Assembly (NCBI RefSeq): GCF_004745595.1
Contig: NZ_SRLH01000004.1
Span: 186,001 to 250,000, forward strand
Reading direction: 5' to 3'
Length of the DNA stretch: 64,000 nucleotides
From: Flavobacterium humi
GTDB lineage: Bacteria; Bacteroidota; Bacteroidia; Flavobacteriales; Flavobacteriaceae
Position 1 is the stretch's first letter. Every line of letters begins with the position of its first letter. The notes under the pieces are model-generated. The model made no database searches. It was not told the origin of the DNA and worked only from the letters and a program-made list of their open reading frames with translations. A program made the translations under genes and the position numbers. Shown piece after piece: positions 33,935-41,942 of the stretch.

Positions 33935-34759
33935 TTATCGAATGGTCCTGGCCAGCCTGAATCCGTAAAATTCATTTGTTTTCTCCGGCAAAGTGCTGAT
34001 TCTGTTTGCAGTCCTTAAATAATTTTCCTGACTGTCCCAGGATCCGCCCCGGACCGATTTCTTTTCCCCGCGAAGCGGGCCTTTAGGGTTGTTCCCGTCT
34101 TCGATTTTATAGTATTCCTTGTTGTACCAATCCCAGCACCATTCCCAAACATTTCCATTCATATCGTAAATGCCAAGTTCGTTAGGTAGTTTTGTCCCTA
34201 CCGAATGCGGGCTTTTGTTACTGTTTTTGATAAACCAGGCCAATTCTTCCGAATCATTGGAACCGGCAAAAACATACCCTTTGGATTTAGTTCCTCCTTT
34301 GGCCGCAAACTCCCATTCTGCCTCGGTAGGAAGCCTGTATCCGGAAGCATTGAAATCACAGGCGTAATTGGGTCCGTTCACACTGTAAGCCGGTTTCAAA
34401 CCATCCTGTTTGCTAAGCCAGTTGCAATAATTAACGGCCTCGAACCAGGTAACATTCGTAATAGGATAGTTGTCATGCCAGCCCCAAACCGGCGTTGCAG
34501 GTAATTTTCTTTTTGTTTTTTTGCAGTATTCTTTCCATTCCCAGACACTTACCTCGAGTTTGTTTATCTCAAAGCTATTGACCTTTACTTCGTGTTGTTT
34601 CTGTTCGTCTGTTTCGGCATTCCTATTGTCATCTTTTGAACCCATTTGGTACGTGCCACCTTCTACTTTAACCATTTCAAGGATGGGTCCATCGGTTGTA
34701 AACGATAATGTGCACAGCATGAAAAGGGCTGCTCCTGTTAAAAAGTATTTTTTTGTCAT
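33935..34759 (-). CDS. SUMF1/formylglycine-generating-enzyme-fold secreted protein (probably non-catalytic)
   Basis: 274 residues with a signal peptide (MTKKYFLTGAALFMLCTLSF). SUMF1-fold motifs: EGGTYQMGSKDDN, PVWGWHDNYPITNVTWFEAVNYCNWLS, YRLPTEAEWEFAAKGG, DMNGNVWEWCWDWY, and VRGGSWDSQ. The terminal GFR(C) position reads YGFRLART, so the catalytic Cys of true formylglycine-generating enzymes is absent. In this phylum, SUMF1-fold proteins serve structural roles such as GldJ and GldK in gliding/T9SS; this one is shorter and of unknown role. Confidence 0.86.
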   Translation of the reverse strand: MTKKYFLTGAALFMLCTLSFTTDGPILEMVKVEGGTYQMGSKDDNRNAETDEQKQHEVKVNSFEINKLEVSVWEWKEYCKKTKRKLPATPVWGWHDNYPITNVTWFEAVNYCNWLSKQDGLKPAYSVNGPNYACDFNASGYRLPTEAEWEFAAKGGTKSKGYVFAGSNDSEELAWFIKNSNKSPHSVGTKLPNELGIYDMNGNVWEWCWDWYNKEYYKIEDGNNPKGPLRGEKKSVRGGSWDSQENYLRTANRISTLPEKTNEFYGFRLARTIR

Positions 34760-34793
34760 TTAATAATTGTTGTTTATTTGTTAATTTTTCTGA

Positions 34794-34823
34794 CAAAAAT
34801 ATAAATATATTTAACAAAAGCAA
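34794..34823 (-). promoter_or_regulatory. Promoter of the SUMF1-fold gene (TTG-N19-TATTTTTG)
   Basis: On the - strand, -7 TATTTTTG (34794-34801) and -33 TTG (34821-34823) are exactly 19 bases apart, about 35 bases before the ATG. Confidence 0.75.
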
Positions 34824-34869
34824 TTCGTTTTGTTAGTAATAGGCTTAAAATGATACATTTAATGAAGTT

Positions 34870-36462
34870 TTATAATTTTACAATAGAGAAATCCTGCGTT
34901 AGAGGCTGTAATTGCTCTAATAAAGTAGCAATTAGCATATTACCGCTCTCAAGGTAAAATTCGGAAAAATTAAGCTGCCTTTCCTGCAAGCCCTGGTTTG
35001 GGAACAATTCTTCCTGTAGGGAGGTTATGCGGCTGAGTTCTTCCTGGTATTTTTTCTTTTCGGCCTTGAGGAGTTTTTTCTCCAGGTTTTCCAAGCCTTT
35101 CAATTGTTTTGCTTCCTGTGCTTTTACAGCGCCGGTAAAAGATTGATGGGTTTGAGAAGCTATTTGGCCTAACTTTTCGAATTGCTGGTGCAAAAAGGCC
35201 TTCTGCTCTGAAAAATCCAGGTTGAATGCTGATAATTCTATTGTTTTGGCATGGACCAGGTCGGTTTGTTTTGCAAAAAGGTCTTGCCAACGCAATTGCA
35301 ACTTATCTGCTTTGGCTTCTTGTTTGCCGCTCACCAACAGCACCGAATTCCGCAACAGCAGCATCGGGAAAGTAATCTGATGGAAATCAAACATTTCCTT
35401 GAGTTCCAACCAATACGCAATTTCCCCGCCACCGCCTATGTAACATAAATTCGGAAGGATAATTTCCTGGTATAAGGGCCTTAAAATGACATTCGGGCTA
35501 AATTTTTCAGGAGAATTTTCCAATTCGTCCAGTATCTCCTGTTCCGAAAATTCAAGAGTTGTAGTATTGACTTTGTATTTCCCGTTTTCAAAAACAATGC
35601 GTTCCCTTATATGGTCTTCAATATAAAACAGGTTTATTTCACGGGGATTTACCTGAATATCATACTGTTTCAGGTCTTTAATGGTTTGAGATACTTTTTC
35701 AAAAGAAGTCCGGTGCAATAATTCTTCTTTTGCAAAAGGGATAAACAATTTTTTCAGCTTCCTGTCGTCTCCGTCCACAATTACCAATCCTTCTTCCCCA
35801 AACAATGCATTGGCAAGAAAGCGCGTAGCATCGGCCAAAGTAGCATGGTTCAGGTAACTTTCACGGAACAATTCCTTAAGGGTACCGGCATTCTTTCCAG
35901 GGCCTAATTCTAAAGCAAAAGCATCCAGGACCTTATCCAGCCCGTCTGTAGGCAAACGTCCCACCGGGCCTGTACTTTCCGTGTTCCAATGGATTTTTTT
36001 TCGTTTAAAGCTAAAATGGTTAATCTCTTCAAAATCATGGTCTTCCGTAGCCATCCAATACACCGGTACAAAATTATAATCCGGGTATGCTGCCCTTAAT
36101 TCCTTGGTCAGATTAATCACCGAAACGATTTTATACAGGAAATACAAAGGCCCGGTAAATAAATTCAACTGATGGCCGGTGGTAATCGTAAAAGTATCCT
36201 GGTTTGTCAAATCGGCGATGTTTTTTCGGGTCGCACCAGAAATGGCAAAACCTTCATATTGCTTTTCCAGGGCCTCTACCAACGTTTCCCTTTTGGCATC
36301 CCCGGCGAAGTTTTGTTGCTTCTCGCGTATTTGTTTTTCAAAGTTTTCAATAGAAGGGAAATGATTGTAAAACTGTCCCAATTCAGGTTTTTGATTTAGG
36401 TAATCTACCATTAGTTTTGAGAAATAACCCGATTCTTGGTAGCTGATACAGTCAGTTGGCAT
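34870..36462 (-). CDS. bshC: Bacillithiol biosynthesis cysteine-adding enzyme
   Basis: 530 residues, typical BshC length. Recognisable parts: PTDCISYQESGYFSKLMVDY at the N-terminus, TITTGHQLNLFTGPLYFLYK, VPVYWMATEDHDFEEINHF (HIGH-like region), and ILRPLYQEIILPNLCYIGGGGEIAYW. BshC adds cysteine to glucosaminyl-malate in the last step of bacillithiol synthesis, the low-molecular-weight thiol that replaces glutathione in many Firmicutes and Bacteroidota. The C-terminal third is a coiled-coil. An in-frame start at 36501 adds 13 unsupported residues; ATG at 36462 fits the family. Confidence 0.94.
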   Translation of the reverse strand: MPTDCISYQESGYFSKLMVDYLNQKPELGQFYNHFPSIENFEKQIREKQQNFAGDAKRETLVEALEKQYEGFAISGATRKNIADLTNQDTFTITTGHQLNLFTGPLYFLYKIVSVINLTKELRAAYPDYNFVPVYWMATEDHDFEEINHFSFKRKKIHWNTESTGPVGRLPTDGLDKVLDAFALELGPGKNAGTLKELFRESYLNHATLADATRFLANALFGEEGLVIVDGDDRKLKKLFIPFAKEELLHRTSFEKVSQTIKDLKQYDIQVNPREINLFYIEDHIRERIVFENGKYKVNTTTLEFSEQEILDELENSPEKFSPNVILRPLYQEIILPNLCYIGGGGEIAYWLELKEMFDFHQITFPMLLLRNSVLLVSGKQEAKADKLQLRWQDLFAKQTDLVHAKTIELSAFNLDFSEQKAFLHQQFEKLGQIASQTHQSFTGAVKAQEAKQLKGLENLEKKLLKAEKKKYQEELSRITSLQEELFPNQGLQERQLNFSEFYLESGNMLIATLLEQLQPLTQDFSIVKL

Positions 36463-36566
36463 AGTTTGAAGTTTAATTTTGGAAGATGTAAATTTAAGCA
36501 AAATATAGACCGAAAAACGAGTTTAACAATTGCTTATGATTTCGTTTTTTTCGTATAGCCGTCTAA

Positions 36567-36682
36567 TTTTTTTAGGAGCAAGGAAATCACGTTCTCATTC
36601 AACTGTTGTCCCGCTTTCCGCACTATCTTTTTGCCCTTTTTCAAGAACGGGCAAAAAGGATAGTTTACTGCAATCGGGGCTA
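36567..36682 (-). repeat. Structured intergenic repeat element, copy 2
   Basis: Read on the - strand it begins AGCCCCGATTG, has a 14-bp hairpin with one bulged base (36623-36636 with 36649-36663), then GCGGGA, and after a spacer GCTCC followed by an A-run. The order of conserved blocks matches copy 1 at 4420-4496, while the hairpin sequence differs, which is the pattern of a structured RNA or REP-like element. It lies upstream of bshC on the same strand, as copy 1 does for the FAH gene. Confidence 0.6.
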
Positions 36683-36844
36683 TGCCACAGCTATACTATT
36701 TTCATAGGAAAACAGGAGTGCTGGCCTGCAAAAGAACTAATAATAACAACATTTGTTTTTCATTTGCCAACATGATGGATGGGTTGATTTTCATTTTTAC
36801 AGCTATCTTTTTTATTTTGAAGATGTTAATTATAGTATGCAGAA

Positions 36845-37180
36845 GATGTGTTTCAAGTACAAGAAACTTTATTTTAAGTTGGAGAAGGTTCATTCTAAAT
36901 ATAAAGACATTTCTTTTAAATATAAGGGACTTTGTTTTAAGTAGGAGGGACTTTGTTTTAAGTATAAAGACATTTGTTTTAAATATAAGGGACTTTGTTT
37001 TAAATAGGAGGTACTTTGTTTTAAGTACAAAGACATTTGTTTTAAATATAAGGGACTTTGTTTTAAGTAAGAGGTACTTTGTTTTAAGTATAAAAACATT
37101 TGTTTTAAATATAAGGAACTTTGTTTTAAATGAAGGTGACTTTGCTTTAAGTAAAAGCAACTTATTTCTATATTTTTAAA
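36845..37180. repeat. Tandem array of about sixteen 21-bp units with 63-bp higher-order period
   Basis: Every unit has the core (C/A)(A/T)TTTGTTTTAA(A/G)TA. Three subtypes alternate A-B-C: type A begins CATTTG and recurs at 36908, 36971, 37034 and 37097, exactly 63 bp apart; types B and C begin ACTTTG. The terminal units at both ends are degenerate. Unit length is a multiple of three, so on translation it gives heptad-like repeats on either strand. No unique spacers occur, so it is not a CRISPR array. Confidence 0.9.
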
Positions 37181-37287
37181 AATTATTTTCAATAAATAAG
37201 ATAATTCTTATAAAAATTAACGCTATTATTGTTATGCTCTTTATATTGAGTTTATTACTTTAAAAATCAAAAAAACAAATTACCATC

Positions 37288-37632
37288 ATGTTGTATTTCA
37301 ATTTCGCCCGTATCTTCGAGATCAAAGGTATTAACAGGCCCTTTACTTACCTGGTTTCTTTAGGATATTCCAAAGGTTATGCCACCCGTATCGCAAACAA
37401 CCAGGTCACTCAGGTCAATGCCGAAAGACTGGAAAGGTTTTGCCGGGATTTCAACTGCACCCCCAATGATATCTTCGATTACCGCCCGTATTCTAAAAAG
37501 CCGCTCCCGGAAGGCCATGCGCTACTTTCGCTAACCAAACCCGAAATCACAAATGAGGTTCTGGTTAAAATAAACACGCTTCCGCTCGAGAAAATTCAGC
37601 AAATACATGATATCATTAAAAATATCGAGTAA
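37288..37632 (+). CDS. Small helix-turn-helix (Cro/C1-like) protein
   Basis: 114 residues. The N-terminal ~65 residues form an XRE-type HTH: LVSLGYSKGYATRIANNQVT as the helix pair, then LERFCRDFNCTPNDIFDYRP, the usual C-terminal end of this small domain. The last 45 residues hold a helix LPLEKIQQIHDIIKNIE. It starts at the first ATG after the repeat array. The radical SAM gene begins 23 bases after its stop, suggesting an operon and possible autoregulation. Confidence 0.82.
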   Translation: MLYFNFARIFEIKGINRPFTYLVSLGYSKGYATRIANNQVTQVNAERLERFCRDFNCTPNDIFDYRPYSKKPLPEGHALLSLTKPEITNEVLVKINTLPLEKIQQIHDIIKNIE

Positions 37633-37655
37633 TTTTGCCCCTTCAAGACAATCCA

Positions 37656-39845
37656 ATGGGCCAAACACTTCTTATCACACCACCTTTCACACAGCTCAAT
37701 ACGCCGTACCCGGCCACCGCTTACCTGAAAGGTTTCCTTACTACCAAAGGCATCCCGTCTGTCCAGATGGATCTCGGGATCGATGTGATATTGCAATTGT
37801 TCTCTAAAAAAGGCCTGGAAGACATATTTGCTTTTGCCATATCCACTACCGAGGAATTAACTCCAAATTCCCAACGGATCCTGGCATTACAGCACCAGTA
37901 CATCAAAACCATCGACTCGGTGATCGCTTTCCTTCAAGGGAAAAACCCCACTTTGGCGCGGCAAATCTGTTTGGATGGTTTCCTGCCGGAAGCTTCCCGT
38001 TTCGCACAGCTCGATGACCTGGATTGGGCTTTTGGCACCATGGGAATGCAGGACAAGGCCAAACACCTGGCTACTTTGTACCTGGAGGATTTGTCTGATT
38101 TTATTGTCGAATGTGTAGATGGGAATTTTGGTTTCAGCCGTTACGCGGAACGTTTGGGCAGAAGCGCGAATTCTTTCGGGGAACTATACGGCCACCTGCA
38201 GGCAGAACCTACTTACATCGACAAAATCACCCTGGCTCTCCTGGAGGAGAAAATGAAAACCGTCAATCCGGAACTCGTCTGTTTTTCTGTCCCGTTTCCC
38301 GGTAACCTATACAGTTCGTTCCGTGGCGCCCAGTTCATTAAAAAACATTTTCCCGGATGCAAAGTCTCCATGGGAGGCGGTTTCCCCAATACCGAATTGC
38401 GTGATTTAAAAGATCCTCGTGTCTTTGAGTTTTTTGATTTCATCACACTCGATGATGGCGAACTGCCTGTAGAATTGCTGATTTCCCATATACAAGAACC
38501 CGGGCAGGACCAGTACAAAAGGACATTCCTTCTCGAAAATGGGGAAGTGGTTTATAAAAACAACACACTCCGTCACGATTATAAGCAAAGCGAAGTAGGG
38601 ACACCGGATTATTCCGGATTGCCTTTAGACTGTTACATATCCGTTATTGAAATTGCAAATCCCATGCACAGCCTTTGGAGTGATGGCCGATGGAATAAAC
38701 TTACCATGGCCCATGGCTGTTATTGGGGCAAATGCACATTTTGCGATATTTCCCTGGATTATATCAAGATATACGAACCCATCGCCGCAAAAATATTGGT
38801 GGATAGGATGGAAGAGCTGATTGCTCAAACAGGCCACAACGGTTTCCATTTTGTAGACGAAGCAGCCCCGCCGGCACTCATGCGGGAGGTCGCACTCGAA
38901 ATACTCCGCAGGCAACTTACCGTCACCTGGTGGACCAACATCCGATTCGAAAAAAGTTTCACCGCAGATTTGTGCATACTCCTTAAGGCTTCCGGCTGCA
39001 TTGCCGTTTCCGGAGGGTTGGAAGTTGCTTCAGATCGTTTATTAGAGCTTATCAAAAAAGGAGTTACAGTAGAACAGGTGGCACAGGTAACCCGTAATTT
39101 TACCCAGGCCGGAATCATGGTGCATGCGTACCTCATGTACGGTTATCCTACGCAAACCGTTCAGGAAACAATCGATAGCCTTGAAATGGTCCGGCAGCTT
39201 TTTGAAGCAGGAATCCTGCAATCCGGTTTTTGGCACCAATTCGCAATGACTGCCCACAGCCCGGTGGGAATGTTCCCGGAAGAATTTGGCGTAATCCCCG
39301 AAAAGAACGACATTACTTTTGCCAACAACGACATTCAGTTTAAAGATAAAACTGGAATTGACCATGACAAATTCAGTTTTGGGCTAAAGAAATCCTTATT
39401 CAATTTCATGCACGGGATTTGTTTTGATTATCCGCTGCAGGATTGGTTTGATTTTAAGATACCCAGGACAACCATCTCTTCAGATTTTATTTACAATGCC
39501 CTGGAACAAGAAGCTGATTTCAACATAAAACCGAAAGCTAAGATAGTCTGGATAGGAGGCAAGCCTTATGTTGAGGCTTTTACCAAAAGTAAAAAAGGCC
39601 ATTCCTGGGAAATGCTCAAAATGACTTTTCACGACAAGCGCGAAATTGTTGAGGTTGTTACCGACAAAGATAAAGGAGAATGGCTGAGCGAAGTTCTCAC
39701 CAAGATTGCCGCCGCAAACGATAAGAAATATACATTCCTTGAAGTCAAATCCGATTATGAGGATTCCGGCCTCGAAGATTTCGAGCTGTTTTGGTATTCC
39801 AAACCGGTCAATACCTTACGGGATTTCGGGCTGTTGGTATTGTAA
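37656..39845 (+). CDS. B12-binding-domain-like radical SAM protein of unknown function
   Basis: 729 residues. The region at about 195-290 (ELVCFSVPFPGNLY, VSMGGGFPNTELRDL, TLDDGELPVELL) looks like a cobalamin-binding Rossmann domain, but no DxHxxG is seen. The radical SAM core follows with HGCYWGKCTFCDIS, where the first two cysteines are four residues apart, then a GGLEVASDRLLELIKKG strand and HAYLMYGYPTQT. The C-terminal ~200 residues are unassigned. TTG at 37635 is in frame, but ATG at 37656 (MGQTLLITPPFTQL) fits the family start. It converges with the 39850 gene four bases after its stop. Confidence 0.85.
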   Translation: MGQTLLITPPFTQLNTPYPATAYLKGFLTTKGIPSVQMDLGIDVILQLFSKKGLEDIFAFAISTTEELTPNSQRILALQHQYIKTIDSVIAFLQGKNPTLARQICLDGFLPEASRFAQLDDLDWAFGTMGMQDKAKHLATLYLEDLSDFIVECVDGNFGFSRYAERLGRSANSFGELYGHLQAEPTYIDKITLALLEEKMKTVNPELVCFSVPFPGNLYSSFRGAQFIKKHFPGCKVSMGGGFPNTELRDLKDPRVFEFFDFITLDDGELPVELLISHIQEPGQDQYKRTFLLENGEVVYKNNTLRHDYKQSEVGTPDYSGLPLDCYISVIEIANPMHSLWSDGRWNKLTMAHGCYWGKCTFCDISLDYIKIYEPIAAKILVDRMEELIAQTGHNGFHFVDEAAPPALMREVALEILRRQLTVTWWTNIRFEKSFTADLCILLKASGCIAVSGGLEVASDRLLELIKKGVTVEQVAQVTRNFTQAGIMVHAYLMYGYPTQTVQETIDSLEMVRQLFEAGILQSGFWHQFAMTAHSPVGMFPEEFGVIPEKNDITFANNDIQFKDKTGIDHDKFSFGLKKSLFNFMHGICFDYPLQDWFDFKIPRTTISSDFIYNALEQEADFNIKPKAKIVWIGGKPYVEAFTKSKKGHSWEMLKMTFHDKREIVEVVTDKDKGEWLSEVLTKIAAANDKKYTFLEVKSDYEDSGLEDFELFWYSKPVNTLRDFGLLVL

Positions 39846-39849
39846 ACCG

Positions 39850-40386
39850 CTATTTCATCCAAAAATGGAAATCCCTTTCCAGTTCGTATTTCATCCGGGT
39901 AACGCTCCTGCGCATGGCAAAATACGGGATCCCAATCATGAGCAATGCATGAAGGAAAATAAGGAGAGGTACGAAAAGGGGAACAGAATCCTTTACAAAA
40001 AAAGAAGTGAAGGCCAACCCGAAGATAAAAATAAGATAAAACCCCATAACAATGGCATAAAAGAATTTCATCATCGTATGGAACCCTTTTATTTCAGTTT
40101 CCAATACCAGTTTTCCTTCTTTTTCATGCATGGTACCTTCCGCCAGTGCAAAATTATTGTTGGTGTCAAAAAGCCTTCTGCGTCTCCTGAGTTTAAAGGA
40201 GCGGTTGTCTATAGTTCCCTTGTATTCGTTTTCGCCTGTAGTCAGCGCTTCAAAGAATTGGTCGGAGAACTCCAACTCTGAAAAATCAACATTCTCCTCG
40301 AATACTTTTATAAAATCGGTTTTAGTGCTGTCCAATGTAATGGAAATAGTTTCCAAAAGATGCGCCTTCCTTAAAAATTCATTCAT
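39850..40386 (-). CDS. Membrane protein of unknown function
   Basis: 178 residues. A soluble N-terminal half with an RRRRR patch (SFKLRRRRRLFDT) precedes two hydrophobic segments (FFYAIVMGFYLIFIFGLAF and VPLFVPLLIFLHALLMIGI) and a short basic end. I recognise no family. ATG at 40386 is preferred over an in-frame TTG at 40410. Confidence 0.7.
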   Translation of the reverse strand: MNEFLRKAHLLETISITLDSTKTDFIKVFEENVDFSELEFSDQFFEALTTGENEYKGTIDNRSFKLRRRRRLFDTNNNFALAEGTMHEKEGKLVLETEIKGFHTMMKFFYAIVMGFYLIFIFGLAFTSFFVKDSVPLFVPLLIFLHALLMIGIPYFAMRRSVTRMKYELERDFHFWMK

Positions 40387-40413
40387 AACTTCTGTCTTAG
40401 AGAATTCCAAAGA

Positions 40414-40450
40414 TAAAAAAAAATCCCTGCAATAAGGTGTTGCAGGGATT
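40414..40450 (-). terminator. Rho-independent terminator after the YfbU-like gene
   Basis: An 11-bp perfect stem (AATCCCTGCAA and complement) with a 7-base loop; the + strand A-tract gives a T-tail on the - strand. It also separates the YfbU-like gene from the downstream membrane protein gene. Confidence 0.85.
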
Positions 40451-40492
40451 GATAAGCACTGAAAGTTGTTCTTGTTTTTAAAAGCCGTATTT

Positions 40493-41044
40493 TTATCTCA
40501 CTAACTGTATTGCTCTTTTGTTCCTTGGGTTAACAACTACGTCGATCAGATGCTCTAGATTTTCTTTATTTAAATCGTATTGATCATTATCTAATAGGAA
40601 AGTCTGGTATTCCAGCATTCTTTTGTATTTAGATAATTGATACTCACAATGTGAATTTATATATTGTCCTTTGTATTCCGGCCACATACTCATATTATCA
40701 ATCATGAAAAGCATGTAATGATAATGTGGGTCTTTTTTGGCGTCAAAACCTTCGAACTTTATTTTTTCCAAATCAAATTCGTTTTTCTCTTTGTCCGATA
40801 ACAACTGAATGGCATCCTCAATACGTCTGTACATCAATAATATCTGAGTAGTTTCTTCGCATATTTCCAGCGGGATTTCCTCGATGTTCAGGTCGAAAAC
40901 TTCATAATACTGTTCAGTATATCCGTTTTCCAGTATTTCAATTTTCATTTCATAATTTTGAGAGTCATTCCCAATTTTAGAAAGAATGCGAAATTGATTG
41001 GCTAAAATTTGTCTTTCAACAATTGATAAAGTCTCTGGAATCAT
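40493..41044 (-). CDS. YfbU-like protein
   Basis: 183 residues resembling E. coli YfbU: an N-terminal ERQILANQFRILSKI helix, ENGYTEQYYEVF, ICEETTQILLMYRRIEDAI, KFEGFDAKKDPHYHYMLFMI and KYKRMLEYQ correspond block by block with YfbU as I remember it. The family is all-helical and of unknown function; E. coli YfbU overproduction has been linked to growth arrest. It is monocistronic. Homology is inferred from pattern memory only. Confidence 0.75.
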   Translation of the reverse strand: MIPETLSIVERQILANQFRILSKIGNDSQNYEMKIEILENGYTEQYYEVFDLNIEEIPLEICEETTQILLMYRRIEDAIQLLSDKEKNEFDLEKIKFEGFDAKKDPHYHYMLFMIDNMSMWPEYKGQYINSHCEYQLSKYKRMLEYQTFLLDNDQYDLNKENLEHLIDVVVNPRNKRAIQLVR

Positions 41045-41252
41045 AATCTTTCTTTTTTGGTTATAACAATGCTCTTCAGTTCAGTTATAAAGACCTACTT
41101 TTCATTCTAACCCTATAAAGTTAGTTTGATGTAAACCTGTTAAATTTGTTATACAATAGTACTACGATAAATAAGGGTTTGGTTACGGTTTTACCTCATT
41201 TATTGTTAAATATGATTCTAAAAAAACTTTTTTTGTGAAATTTGTAAGAATA

Positions 41253-41942
41253 TTACTCTGTTATTGAGAATTTGAACCCAATACCATGAAGATTTTCAAT
41301 ACTGATGCCTGTTTCGTTTGTAAATATTTTCCGTAATCTTGAAATGAATACGTCCAGGCTCCTTCCCATAAAATAGTCATCATCGCCCCAAAGCGAGGTC
41401 AGGATCTGTTCTCTTTTCAGTACAGTGTTCTTATTGTCAAGGAATAATTTCAGCAATTCGGATTCCCTTTGGGTCAGGTTTATCTTTTCACCCTCATTAA
41501 AAACCAGGTAATTTTTACTGTCAAAAAAATAGCGGCCAACGGCATACACCGATTTTTCGGTAGTATTGTTTTTTTGGGAACGTTTGAGGAAGATTTCTAT
41601 TTTCAGGAGTAATTCCTCGATACTGAACGGCTTTACCAGGTAATCATCGGCACCCAGGCGCAGTCCTTTGATCCGGTCTTCTTTTAAGGTTTTGGCAGAC
41701 AGGAAGATAATAGGGATGTCAGTGTTTATTTTGCGTATCTCGGTAGCGAGTTCAAACCCGTCCATTTTAGGCAGCATAATATCAAGGATGCAAATGTCGA
41801 AATGCTCTTTTTTGAATGCTTCCAGGCACACATCGCCAAATCCGCAATGCAGGACCTCGTACTTGTTCTGTTCCAGGTTGTCTTTGGTAAGGAAAGCCAG
41901 TGTCTGGTCATCTTCAGCGTATAGTATCTTATAGGACTGCAT
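41253..41942 (-). CDS. OmpR/PhoB-type response regulator (RprY-like)
   Basis: 229 residues: a receiver domain (residues 1-120) with acidic pocket D11-D12, phosphoacceptor D54 in CILDIMLPKMDGF and the SAKTLKED Lys, then a winged-helix DNA-binding domain (about 130-229) with LTQRESELLKLFL and RSLDVFISRLRKIF. It is phosphorylated by the upstream kinase. The start overlaps the kinase stop by one base, and the gene order kinase then regulator matches Bacteroidota RprX-RprY. Confidence 0.94.
   Translation of the reverse strand: MQSYKILYAEDDQTLAFLTKDNLEQNKYEVLHCGFGDVCLEAFKKEHFDICILDIMLPKMDGFELATEIRKINTDIPIIFLSAKTLKEDRIKGLRLGADDYLVKPFSIEELLLKIEIFLKRSQKNNTTEKSVYAVGRYFFDSKNYLVFNEGEKINLTQRESELLKLFLDNKNTVLKREQILTSLWGDDDYFMGRSLDVFISRLRKIFTNETGISIENLHGIGFKFSITE

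Larger units (their letters stand above)
36463..37287. other. 825-base region without a credible gene
   Basis: Between the bshC start and the HTH gene there is only the structured repeat element (36567-36682), AT-rich sequence, and the 21-bp repeat array (36845-37180). Several long open frames cross it, but they arise because the 21-bp unit lacks stops in several frames. Confidence 0.7.

Noticed and set aside
36530..36775. ORF of 81 residues on the + strand
   Set aside because: It crosses the structured repeat element whose conserved blocks read on the other strand. The translated protein has no family features.
36845..37180. CRISPR array
   Set aside because: Units are contiguous with no unique spacers, and no cas gene is in the window.
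36682..37192. Three overlapping long ORFs on both strands (heptad-like repeats such as FKTKSLI and YLKQSPL)
   Set aside because: They exist because the 21-bp repeat has no stop in several frames on either strand. None has a typical start context or a promoter, and the repeat shows no coding bias.
37635..37655. TTG start for the radical SAM gene
   Set aside because: The ATG at 37656 gives the family-like N-terminus and leaves a normal gap after the HTH gene.
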